From positions 1,290-37,039 of the forward strand of contig PKXZ01000054.1 in NCBI GenBank assembly GCA_003132525.1: a stretch of DNA of 35,750 bases. The letters are read 5' to 3'. The first letter of the stretch is position 1; every line of letters starts with the position of its first letter. Of this stretch, positions 23,968 to 35,750 are shown in pieces. The notes under the pieces were generated by a model. It had not been told where the DNA came from. It saw nothing but the letters and a program-made list of their open reading frames with translations, and did not search any database. A program made the translations under genes and the position numbers. This DNA comes from Candidatus Dormiibacterota bacterium. GTDB taxonomy: Bacteria; Chloroflexota; Dormibacteria; Aeolococcales; Aeolococcaceae.

Positions 23968-25982
23968 AGAAGTTCCTTGACGCGCAACGCCACCGGCCGT
24001 GGCACCACGGTGGTGAGCTGCTCGAGTGGCGCTTCACGGATGGCGTCGATGCTGCCGAAGTGTCGGAGCAGCGCGCGCCGACGAACCGGGCCGAGACCGG
24101 GCACGACGTCGAGCTTCGAACGCAGCGCGGCGCGCCCGCGGCGGGCGCGGTGATGCGTGATGGCAAAGCGGTGCGCCTCGTCGCGCACGCGCTGCACGAG
24201 GAACAGCGTCGGGCTGTCCTTCTCGATGATGATCGGCCGCGCGCGACCCGGCTTGTACAGCTCTTCGTTGCGCTTGGCGAGTCCGAACACCGGCACCTTC
24301 GTGAGCCCTGCTTCGCGCAGCGCCTTGACCGCCGCGCTCAATTGGCCCTTGCCGCCGTCGATGAGGATGAGGTCGGGCAGCACTGAGAAGCTCATGTCGG
24401 CGTCATCGCCGCCGCCACGGGGTGCTCGACGCGGCCGCTCATTGGTGCCGTTCGCGCCCGCCGGGTCGAGCAGTGGAAGATCCGCATCCGGGCCGTCGTC
24501 GCGGGCGAGCCTGCGAAAGCGCCGGCGCAACGTCTCCTCGATGGAGGCGAAATCGTTGGAGCCCTCGACGGTTTTGATCCCGAAGTGCCGGTAGCTCGCG
24601 GGTGCCGGCCGGCCCTCCTCGAACACCACCATCGAACCGACCGAGTTGGTGCCCATGGTGTTGCTGATGTCGTAGCACTCGATCCGTTGCGGTGGCGCGG
24701 GGAGCCGCAATCGGGTTGCGAGATCGTCGAGCAGCGCCTCGGTCTTGGCGGCGTCGTAGTCGTCGACGATGCGCTGCTGGCGGAGCGCGACGAGCGCCGT
24801 CTCGGCTGCCTGGGCGACCAACTGACGCGCGTCGCCGCGTTTGGGGACGTGCACCTCGACAGGACCGCCCCGCTGCTCCGCGAGGAACTCCTCGAACACC
24901 GCACGATCCTCGATCTCGTCCGACACCAGGAGACGTCGTGGAACGGACGTCACGTTGGCGTAATACTGAGGAAGAAAAGCCCCGAGGCACGCGGCCGCAT
25001 CAAGATCAGCGACGCCCTCGAGCTCGTGCGTCTCCATCGCCATCACGCGCCCCTGGCGGATGCTGAGCACGGCAGCCATGGCGCGCCCCGCCTCGACGGC
25101 AACCGCGATGCAGTCCTCGTCGGATCGAGCCCCGCGCAGCACCGTCTGCCGTTCGCTGATGCGCTCGATCGCGCGCAGCCGGTCGCGGAAGCGCGCGGCC
25201 AGCTCATAGTCGCGGTTGTCGGCGGCAGCGTCCATCTGATCGCGCAGCTCATCGTGGAGCGTGTCCGACCGGCCCTCCATGAACTCCTGGACCTGCTCGA
25301 GGATCTCCGCGTAGTCCGGCGCGTCGATCCTTCCCTCGCAGGGCCCCGAGCACCGTTTGATGTGGTAGTCGAGACACACGTGACCGCGACGGAAGATCTC
25401 GTCGCTGCAGGTGCGGAAGGGAAAGATGGTGCGCAGTGAGCGGACGGTGGTGCGCAAGGACTGAGCGCTCGTGTACGGCCCGAAGTAGCGGGCACCGTCG
25501 CGGATCACCTTGCGCGTGTAGTACGGCCTCGGAAACTCGGTCGCCCCTTCGGCGCTCTTGCCGCGCGGTTTGCGGACCTCCTCGCGCGCCGTCCCCGGGG
25601 CCACCGCGTCATGGACGCCGGGGCGGGGGATCTTGAGGTAGAGGTAGCTCTTGTCGTCCTTGAGGCGCACGTTGAAGCGCGGACGGTGCTGCTTGATGAG
25701 CGAGTTCTCGAGCACCAGGGCCTCGTGCTCGCTCTGGCACGCGATCACCTCGAAATCGAAGACGCTCGCGATCATCTGGTGCGTACGCGCCTGGAGCGCA
25801 TCGATGCCCGAGAACCACGACCGCAACCGGTTCCGCACGTTCGAAGCCTTGCCGACGTAGATGACCCGCGCATCCAGACCACGCATGACATACACGCCGG
25901 GCCCGTCCGGCGAGGCGCGCAGGCGCGCTCGGAGCTGCGCCTTGTCATCGAGGAGGCGCTCTGCGCGCCGCGGGGCCGCCAT
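23964..25982 (-). CDS. uvrC: Excinuclease ABC subunit C
   Basis: 672 residues from ATG 25982. UvrC makes both incisions around a lesion held by UvrB. Domains in order: GIY-YIG nuclease (GVYVMRG near 29, IYVGKASNVRNRLRSWF near 41-57), a Cys-rich segment (HVCLDYHIKRCSGPCEG, four Cys), UVR motif (about 230-265, RDYELAARFRDRLRAIE), RNase-H-like nuclease (IECYDISNTMGTNSVGSMVV; LILIDGGKGQLSAA) and C-terminal helix-hairpin-helix (LDVVPGLGPVRRRALLRHFG). Two charged low-complexity insertions, near 130-145 and before the LILIDGGKG motif, look lineage-specific. An in-frame GTG at 25991 is an alternative start; neither has a Shine-Dalgarno sequence. It follows ligA by 17-26 bases. Confidence 0.95.
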   Translation of the reverse strand: MAAPRRAERLLDDKAQLRARLRASPDGPGVYVMRGLDARVIYVGKASNVRNRLRSWFSGIDALQARTHQMIASVFDFEVIACQSEHEALVLENSLIKQHRPRFNVRLKDDKSYLYLKIPRPGVHDAVAPGTAREEVRKPRGKSAEGATEFPRPYYTRKVIRDGARYFGPYTSAQSLRTTVRSLRTIFPFRTCSDEIFRRGHVCLDYHIKRCSGPCEGRIDAPDYAEILEQVQEFMEGRSDTLHDELRDQMDAAADNRDYELAARFRDRLRAIERISERQTVLRGARSDEDCIAVAVEAGRAMAAVLSIRQGRVMAMETHELEGVADLDAAACLGAFLPQYYANVTSVPRRLLVSDEIEDRAVFEEFLAEQRGGPVEVHVPKRGDARQLVAQAAETALVALRQQRIVDDYDAAKTEALLDDLATRLRLPAPPQRIECYDISNTMGTNSVGSMVVFEEGRPAPASYRHFGIKTVEGSNDFASIEETLRRRFRRLARDDGPDADLPLLDPAGANGTNERPRRAPRGGGDDADMSFSVLPDLILIDGGKGQLSAAVKALREAGLTKVPVFGLAKRNEELYKPGRARPIIIEKDSPTLFLVQRVRDEAHRFAITHHRARRGRAALRSKLDVVPGLGPVRRRALLRHFGSIDAIREAPLEQLTTVVPRPVALRVKELL

Positions 25983-26008
25983 GGTGGTCACAGCTTCAGT
26001 ATCGCCGG

Positions 26009-30268
<4,260 letters not shown>

Positions 30269-30272
<4 letters not shown>

Positions 30273-31144
30273 GCGTGCGCCCCGGTCGTGGGCGCCGCCC
30301 GCCCGGCCGATGCGTGATACGCATCAGGTCGCCGATCGGTGTGCAGGTGGTTGCGCGGCGTGCGACGTCGCGCCTGTTCGACGGAGTCGAGATCGACGTC
30401 GGCGATGAGCAATTCCTCCGCATCCTTGCTCGCCGGGCCGGACACCGGCCATCCATCGGCGCCGACGATGATCGACGCGCCGATGAAGGTGACCCCGCGC
30501 TCGACGCCGATGCGATCCGCGCAGGCCATGACCACGCCGTTCTGGGCGGACGTCGCCATCGCGACGTAGTCGCCCTGGCAGTACCCGCGGTCGTCCCAGA
30601 CGGTGCGCTTGAACGACGCAACCCAGTTGGTCGGCACCGCGATGATCTCCGCGCCTGCGAGGGCAAGCGCCCGGGCGGGCTCGGGGAACCAGAGGTCGAA
30701 GCAGATGATCATGCCGACGCGGCCGAAAGGAAGATCGACGATCGGCAGCTCATCACCCGGTTGAAACCACGACTGCTCGTCGTAGTACAGATGCAGCTTG
30801 CGGTACGTCGCCATGCGACCGGATGCGCCGACGAGCACCGCGCTGTTGTGTCTGCAATCGCGGTCGCGCTCGTTGATGCCGGCGACGATGTAACAGTCGT
30901 GCGTGGTGCAGATCTCTCGCAGCTCGCGGACGGTCGGTCCATCGTCGGGATCCTCTGCAGCGCGCTGCGCCTCGGCTTCATCACCAAACACGTAGCCGCT
31001 CGACGCAAGCTCGGGGAGCACGATCAGGTTCGCTCCCTGGTTGGCTGCCGCCGTCGCCCAGAGCACCGCCTGCGAGCGGTTGTGCTCGAGGTCACCGACG
31101 TGCGGCTCGTACTGGGCGACAGCGATGCGAACGGAGCGGCTCAC
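30269..31144 (-). CDS. Carbon-nitrogen hydrolase (nitrilase superfamily)
   Basis: 291 residues. The Glu-Lys-Cys catalytic triad is visible as Glu45 (LPELASSGY), Lys116 (YRKLHLYYDE) and Cys148 (IICFDLWFPE). The family hydrolyses amides or N-carbamoyl groups, less often nitriles. The closeness to aliphatic amidase, N-carbamoylputrescine amidase or omega-amidase cannot be settled by eye. The last 40 residues are Arg/His-rich and probably disordered. GTG 31144 starts 4 bases after the alr stop and fits the family N-terminus (VRIAVAQYEPHVGD); the longer open frame upstream overlaps alr and is not used. The stop overlaps the pcrA start. Its position after AsnB-like and Alr genes suggests a role in amide or D-amino acid chemistry (inference). 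Confidence 0.87.
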
Positions 31145-31148
31145 ATGC

Positions 31149-32279
31149 TCACGGTAGCGCAGCAGGCGTCGCCCCAGGACGACGCGGGATGCCCTCCGGG
31201 ATGCCGCAGAGAATCTCGTGCGGGAGGGTCCCGGTGAGCTCGCCGACCTCGTCCGCGCCGATGCGGATTCCGCCGTGCTCGCCGATGAACATCGCGACAT
31301 CGCCGGGCACGACACCATCCACATCGGAGACATCGACGCCCACCTGGTCCATGCTCACGATCCCGACGATCGGGCAGCGTCGCCCCCGGATCGCCACGTG
31401 TCCGCGGTTGGACAGCGCACGGGGCAGACCCTGCCCGTAGCCGAGAGTGGCGGTGGCGATCAGACTTGCTCGTTCGGCTCGCCAGGTGCGCCCGTAACCG
31501 ACGCTCTCGCCGGCGGCGACCGTTCGCACCTGGGCGACCCGGCAGAAGACGTTCATCGCCGGCCGGAGCGATGCGGGGCCGGGCACCGGTGGATATCCGT
31601 AGAAGGCGATCCCGACGCGCACCAGGTCGTGGTGCATCGCCGGATGCCTGAGGATCGCCGCACTGCCGGAGGTGTGGAGCAGCGCCTGCGGCGCGACCGG
31701 CCGGAGGGCTTCGACGGCCTCGAGAAACAAGCCGTGCTGAGTGACCGTGAACGCCACGTCGTCGGCCGCGTCGGCGAAGTGCGTAAAGATGCCCGCCACC
31801 TCGACACGATCACCTGCCGCGCGCACCGCGTCGGCGAGCTCTCCCACCTGCTGATGGAGCGCGCCGAGCCGGTGCAGCCCGGTGTCGATCTTGAGGTGGA
31901 CCCGGGGCCGGCGACCGGTTGCAGCAGCCGCCGCCACCGCAGCGAGGCCGCCGGCATCGAGCACGCTCACGTCGACGTCCGCGGCGATCAGCGCATCGAG
32001 CGTCTCGGGTGGGCTCCAGCCCACAACGAGCATGCGTGCGTCGAACCCTGCCGCTCGGAGTCCGAGCGCCTCCTGCGGCGTGTACACGCCCAGCCAGGTG
32101 GCCCCACCGTCGAGCGCAGCCCTCGACGCGATGGCGATGCCGTGCCCATAGCCGTTCGACTTCACCATCGCCATCACCGCCGCCGGCCGCACGAGCGTGG
32201 CGATCACCTCGGCGTTGCGGGTCAGCGCGGCGACATCGACCTCCACCCAGCGGAGTTCGCCGCCGTCCCCCGAGCTCAC
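31149..32279 (-). CDS. alr: Alanine racemase
   Basis: 376 residues. This PLP enzyme makes D-alanine for peptidoglycan. The PLP-binding Lys40 sits in VMAMVKSNGYGHG; the barrel motif HLKIDTGLHRLG and the strand IFTHFADAAD follow; RVGIAFYGYPP and the C-terminal LGYGQGLPRALSNRG and PIVGIVSMDQVGVDVSD carry the second active-site region. In most Alr the segment GYADG has Asp where Gln stands here (GYGQG); the catalytic Tyr is kept. The GTG start overlaps the upstream AsnB-fusion stop as GTGA, so the two products are coupled, which is the main reason to connect the fusion protein with cell-wall precursor synthesis. Confidence 0.94.
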   Translation of the reverse strand: MSSGDGGELRWVEVDVAALTRNAEVIATLVRPAAVMAMVKSNGYGHGIAIASRAALDGGATWLGVYTPQEALGLRAAGFDARMLVVGWSPPETLDALIAADVDVSVLDAGGLAAVAAAAATGRRPRVHLKIDTGLHRLGALHQQVGELADAVRAAGDRVEVAGIFTHFADAADDVAFTVTQHGLFLEAVEALRPVAPQALLHTSGSAAILRHPAMHHDLVRVGIAFYGYPPVPGPASLRPAMNVFCRVAQVRTVAAGESVGYGRTWRAERASLIATATLGYGQGLPRALSNRGHVAIRGRRCPIVGIVSMDQVGVDVSDVDGVVPGDVAMFIGEHGGIRIGADEVGELTGTLPHEILCGIPEGIPRRPGATPAALP

Positions 32280-34948
32280 GCTCCGACCGGTACGGGCTCC
32301 GGCGCAGGCGTTGCGATACCTGCCGGGGCGACCCGGCGGACCAGGCCGAACGGCGTCTGCTCGTCCGACTGCCCCAGCGGGTTATCGGCAATCATGGCTA
32401 GAACAGCCTCGCCTTCCACGCCGACCGATGCGAAGACCTCGGCCGCCATGTCGTTGGCATCGATGATCGCGACCCCAACCCGCCGTCCGGTGCGCTGGCG
32501 CAGGTCCGCCGCGATGTGCAGCGCCGCGCCCGACGGGTCAACAGGCGATTTGGTCGCCCATTTGTCATACGGCGGAAGGTTCAGCGACGACGGCCCGTCG
32601 ATCGCGTTCACCCCATGGCCGGCAACACGGTAGAAGACGCCGCGCATCCCGAGCGGCTTGGTTGCCGCCGCTGCGGCGGCCGCCAGCAGGATCCGTCCGG
32701 CGCCGGCTTCATCGATCGCCAGTTGCATGGTGGTCGGATGGGCGAGCCCGACGCCGGTCGGCTCGTGGCTCACATAGCGCGAGAGCACGCGAGCGGTCCG
32801 CGACACCGGGATGTCGTCGATGGGATACGAGCGTCCCTGGCTGATCGCCAGTGCTTTCTCACTCACGAGCAGGACGTCGCCGTCCTCGACCTCGACGCCG
32901 TCGCCGCGGAGACGCTCGAGGCTGCCGGAGATGGCCTCGAGCAGGTCGTCGCCCGGCTTGATGAGCGTCGAGCGCAACGGAAAGCGCGCCCAGATCCGTC
33001 CCTTGTCCTCGAGGAACAGGTGACGACCCCAGTTGAGGCGGGCGCCGTCGAGCAGCGCCTCGCCGTTGGCGAGCGTCTTCGCGGTGGCGCGATCGCCGCG
33101 GCGGACGAAGCCGCCCTCGTAGCTGTTCTTGTCGAGCGAGCGCGTGCTGCCATCGATGTAGACGCGCAACCACACCTCCGCGTTGACGGCGCGCCAGAAG
33201 AACATCGATTCCTCGACCTCCCCGGCGCACGCGCGGCGGAAGTTCTCGGCAACGGCAGCCGCCTTCCAGTATGGACGGGCACGAAATGACGGGGAGCGCA
33301 TCAGGCTCTGCAGCACCGCGCGCTGGCGGCGGTACCAGCGAAACTCCGGTGTCGTGAAGCCGATCTTCTTGCGGCGTGCCTCGACCTTGCGGGGCAGGAC
33401 GCCGTGCAATGCATGGCGGACGATCGCCCTGGTCCACCCGTTGTGGATGATCGCGGTGCGCGGCAGCGTGAGGATGTAGTCCACCAGTTCCTGGTCCAGG
33501 TAGGGCAACCGGGCCTCGAGCGAATGCGCCATCGACGCGCGGTCCTCGTAGCGCAGCAGCGGCGGCAGGCTGTAGGTGCGAAAGTCCTGGAGCAGCCGGC
33601 GCTTCAAATCATCGGCGACGCGATCATCGGCGGGTGGCTTGCGACCGCGCGTGAACGACGGCGAGAGCATCGCTCCGACATCGACACGCTGACCGCGCTC
33701 GCGCAAGCGCCGGCGCACGAGCGGGGTGACGATGTCGCGAAGCAGCCATGCCTCGCGCGCGAACTCCGCATACCGGCGCTCGCGCAGCAGCTGGCGAAGC
33801 AGCACATACGGGTAGTGGTCGTATCCCGCCAGCAGCTCGTCGCCTGCCTGGCCGTCGAGCGTGACCGTCACCTGGCGCCTCGCCAGGCGCATGACCATCC
33901 ACATGGCAAAGGGCGCCGACGAGACCATCGGCTCCTCCATGTGCCAGACCCACGCCTCGAGCTCGCGGATGAAGTCCTGGTCGGTGGGCTGGACCTCGCT
34001 GTTGTCGGCGCCCGTCACCTTGAGCACGCTCTTGATGTACGAGCTCTCGTCGATGCGGTCGCCGGGGAACACCGCCGAGAAGGTCTTGAGGCGGTCGCCA
34101 AGCGACTCGGTGTCGCGGACATGATCGTGGAGCTGCTGCGCCATCACCGTGCAGATGGAGGACGAGTCGAGCCCACCGCTCAGACAGATGCCGACCGGCA
34201 CGTCGGCGATGAGCCGGCGCTGCACCGCACGCTCGAACATCGCGCGGAACGTCTCCGGGCTCGCGTCGCCATCCTCGGAAAGCCGTGGAGTCCAGTACGT
34301 CGCTTCAGAGATCGTGCTGCCCTCGATCACCGCGAACGCGGCGGCGGGCACCTGGCGAATCCCGCGAAAGAACGTGCCGTCGTTGTGATCGAAGAGCCCG
34401 AAGCGCAGGTACTCGTACATCTGCTGCTCGTCGACCTCGCGCGGGAAGGTCTCGTCCTGCAGGATCGCCTTGATCTCCGACGCGAAGACCACGCGACCGC
34501 GATGGCGCGCATAGAAGAGCGGCTTGATGCCGAAGTGGTCACGCGCCAGGACGAGCCGGGGATCCTCGGCGCGCTCGTCAAGAATCGCGAGGCCCCACAT
34601 GCCGTTGAAGCGTCGGAAGCAGTCGGTCCCCCACTCCGCATATGCGTGCAGCACGACCTCGGTATCGCAGGTGGTCTGAAACACGTGGCCGAGTGGCTCC
34701 AGCTCGGCGCGCAACTCGCGAAAGTTGTAGACCTCGCCGTTGTAGACGATTTGCAGCTTCCCGCCGTCCATCGACATCGGCTGCGCGCCATGCTCGAGGT
34801 CGATGATGCTGAGGCGGCGGAACCCGAGCGATGCGGTGGCATCTTCGAAGAACCCGTCATCGTCCGGACCGCGGTGCCGGAGCGAAAGCGTCATCCCCTC
34901 CAGCAACGCCCTGTCAGGCGGACCCCAGAAGCCGGTTATCCCGCACAC
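32276..34948 (-). CDS. Glutamine-dependent asparagine synthetase fused to an F420-0:gamma-glutamyl-ligase-like domain
   Basis: 890 residues; ordinary AsnB proteins have about 550-650. Residues 1-190 are a class II glutaminase domain with nucleophile Cys2 (MCGITGFWG, GTG start), FRRLSIIDLEHG, VYNGEVYN and TTCDTEVVL. Residues 220-600 are the AsnB synthetase domain with the ATP loop SGGLDSSS (257-264), DGQAGDELLAGY and the SLEARLPYLDQELVDY segment. Residues 654-873 resemble the CofE-like ligase family: LIKPGDDLLEAI, DGDVLLVSEKALAISQGR, MRGVFYRVAGHGVNAIDGP, AIIDANDM and DNPLGQSDEQTPFGLVR. A Pro-rich tail ends the protein. Relatives of AsnB such as LtsA amidate meso-diaminopimelate in peptidoglycan. 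Coupling to alr makes such a role conceivable; the true substrate is unknown. The start is set by the essential Cys2. Confidence 0.88.
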   Translation of the reverse strand: MCGITGFWGPPDRALLEGMTLSLRHRGPDDDGFFEDATASLGFRRLSIIDLEHGAQPMSMDGGKLQIVYNGEVYNFRELRAELEPLGHVFQTTCDTEVVLHAYAEWGTDCFRRFNGMWGLAILDERAEDPRLVLARDHFGIKPLFYARHRGRVVFASEIKAILQDETFPREVDEQQMYEYLRFGLFDHNDGTFFRGIRQVPAAAFAVIEGSTISEATYWTPRLSEDGDASPETFRAMFERAVQRRLIADVPVGICLSGGLDSSSICTVMAQQLHDHVRDTESLGDRLKTFSAVFPGDRIDESSYIKSVLKVTGADNSEVQPTDQDFIRELEAWVWHMEEPMVSSAPFAMWMVMRLARRQVTVTLDGQAGDELLAGYDHYPYVLLRQLLRERRYAEFAREAWLLRDIVTPLVRRRLRERGQRVDVGAMLSPSFTRGRKPPADDRVADDLKRRLLQDFRTYSLPPLLRYEDRASMAHSLEARLPYLDQELVDYILTLPRTAIIHNGWTRAIVRHALHGVLPRKVEARRKKIGFTTPEFRWYRRQRAVLQSLMRSPSFRARPYWKAAAVAENFRRACAGEVEESMFFWRAVNAEVWLRVYIDGSTRSLDKNSYEGGFVRRGDRATAKTLANGEALLDGARLNWGRHLFLEDKGRIWARFPLRSTLIKPGDDLLEAISGSLERLRGDGVEVEDGDVLLVSEKALAISQGRSYPIDDIPVSRTARVLSRYVSHEPTGVGLAHPTTMQLAIDEAGAGRILLAAAAAAATKPLGMRGVFYRVAGHGVNAIDGPSSLNLPPYDKWATKSPVDPSGAALHIAADLRQRTGRRVGVAIIDANDMAAEVFASVGVEGEAVLAMIADNPLGQSDEQTPFGLVRRVAPAGIATPAPEPVPVGA

Positions 34949-35071
34949 GTCAGCGGATCTCGCGCTGCGATGGTGGCCGGGACATCACCGTGGCAACGGT
35001 ACGACACCGGCGGAGGTCACGGACATCCGCGCCGGCACGCAGCCAGGGCAAAGACGAGGTGTCTGCCGACC
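34949..35071. other. Intergenic region between groEL and the AsnB fusion gene
   Basis: 123 bases, the second-largest gene-free stretch of the window. It contains a perfect short inverted repeat at 34987-35000 (ACCGT, 4-base loop, ACGGT). With a 5-base stem and no T-run it is too weak for a standard terminator, and could be an operator half-site pair or chance. A TACCGT hexamer on the minus strand overlaps the repeat and could be a -10 for the 13-gene run, giving a leader of about 35 bases. Readthrough from groEL cannot be excluded. Confidence 0.3.
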
Positions 35072-35750
35072 CTAGAAGTCCATGTCGTCGTCGTCCATGC
35101 CCATACCGCCACCGCCGTGGGAATGGCCGCCGCCCGCCGCGGCTTCCTCTTTCTCCGGCGCATCGGCGATCAGCGCGTCGGTGCTGAGCACGATGGTGGC
35201 GATCGACGTTGCATGCACCAGCGCTGACACGACAACTTTGGTGGGGTCGATGATGCCCGCCTTGGTGAGATCACCGTAGGTCTCAGTGGCGGCGTCGAAA
35301 CCGTGGTCGCCCTTGGACGCGGCGACCTCGTTGACCACGACCTGCCCCTCGAGGCCGGCGTTCTGGGCGATGATGCGGAGCGGCTCACGGAGTGCTCGGG
35401 CGACGATGTCGGCGCCGACACGTGCGGAGCCCTCGAGCTTGAGCGCCTCGACTGCGGGGATGGCACGCAGCATCGCGACCCCACCGCCGACGACCACGCC
35501 TTCCTCGATCGCCGCACGGGTGGCCGCAAGCGCGTCCTCGACGCGCGACTTGCGCTCCTTCATCTCCACTTCGGTGGCCGCGCCGACCTTGATCACCGCA
35601 ACGCCGCCGGCCAGCTTGGCCAACCGCTCCTGCAACTTCTCACGATCGTAGTCGCTGGTGGTCTTGTCAATCTGACTGCGAATTTCCTTCACACGGCCTT
35701 CGATGTCACCGTGCTTGCCCTTGCCTTCAACCAAGGTCGTGTTGTCCTTG
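35072..35750 (-). CDS. groEL: 60 kDa chaperonin GroEL, C-terminal part (N-terminus beyond window edge)
   Basis: About 225 residues of the C-terminal region (roughly 320 to the end). GroEL forms the double-ring ATP-driven folding cage with GroES. Visible are the apical/intermediate segment ([20 protein letters not shown]), the equatorial return [40 protein letters not shown] (with GGVAMLRA next), and the ATP-site region [20 protein letters not shown]. The tail is unusual: instead of a plain GGM repeat it has [20 protein letters not shown], mixing His, Gly and a run of four Asp. The gene runs off the right edge, so its promoter and any groES partner are not visible. Confidence 0.97.
   Translation of the reverse strand, partial: KDNTTLVEGKGKHGDIEGRVKEIRSQIDKTTSDYDREKLQERLAKLAGGVAVIKVGAATEVEMKERKSRVEDALAATRAAIEEGVVVGGGVAMLRAIPAVEALKLEGSARVGADIVARALREPLRIIAQNAGLEGQVVVNEVAASKGDHGFDAATETYGDLTKAGIIDPTKVVVSALVHATSIATIVLSTDALIADAPEKEEAAAGGGHSHGGGGMGMDDDDMDF

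Noticed and set aside
34987-35000. Inverted repeat downstream of groEL as a rho-independent terminator
   Set aside because: The stem has only five pairs and no T-run follows on the minus strand, so a terminator call is not supported; kept only as a possible operator.

Overview
The window is a gene-dense, high-GC bacterial chromosome segment. It holds 28 protein-coding genes (two cut by the window edges) and no RNA genes, mobile elements, CRISPR arrays or phage genes. The gene content points to a Gram-positive-type (terrabacterial) lineage: WhiA, a RapZ-like protein and UvrC sit together, there is a HemQ-type coproheme decarboxylase, and TGA stops and GTG starts are common. Many genes appear leaderless, with a TAnnnT hexamer 7-10 bases before the start codon. 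Actinomycetota, Chloroflexota or Candidatus Dormibacterota would fit. I lean to the last, but the assignment is inference.

Layout. Positions 1-4.3 kb hold a YihY/BrkB membrane protein (cut by the left edge), a two-domain ThyX-like protein, a divergent GlcF-like iron-sulfur protein and HemQ. Positions 4.3-6.4 kb (minus strand) form a small coupled operon: atypical receiver domain, M20 amidohydrolase, hotdog thioesterase. Positions 6.5-12.4 kb are mixed housekeeping: 3-hydroxyacyl-CoA dehydrogenase, a DUF6941-like protein, a ferredoxin-like protein, a YtxH-like protein, a HAD/PP2C/DUF4383 operon, and a coupled ornithine-cyclodeaminase-family/PLP-dehydratase pair. Positions 12.4-14.9 kb hold three exported or membrane proteins of unknown role. 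Positions 14.96-34.95 kb are one uninterrupted minus-strand run of 13 genes with gaps of at most 27 bases: asparagine-synthetase fusion, alr, nitrilase, pcrA, ligA, uvrC, RapZ C-terminal domain, cyclase-ATPase, whiA, gap, pgk, tpiA, gpmI. The window ends inside groEL.

How the genes fit together. The long run joins an amidotransferase/racemase/amidase module (possibly cell-wall precursor chemistry), DNA repair (PcrA, LigA, UvrC), a regulatory module (RapZ domain, class III nucleotide cyclase with ATPase and helical repeats, WhiA) and lower glycolysis (gap-pgk-tpiA-gpmI). Many junctions are 4-base NTGA start/stop overlaps, which indicates strong translational coupling.

The points most worth a second look are: an asparagine synthetase fused to an F420-0:gamma-glutamyl-ligase-like domain; a pcrA that seems to start at CTG; a tandem ThyX whose signature motif is split between its two domains; a RapZ made only of the C-terminal domain next to a cyclase, with no yvcK between them and whiA; and a thioredoxin-like ferredoxin whose fourth cluster ligand is histidine.
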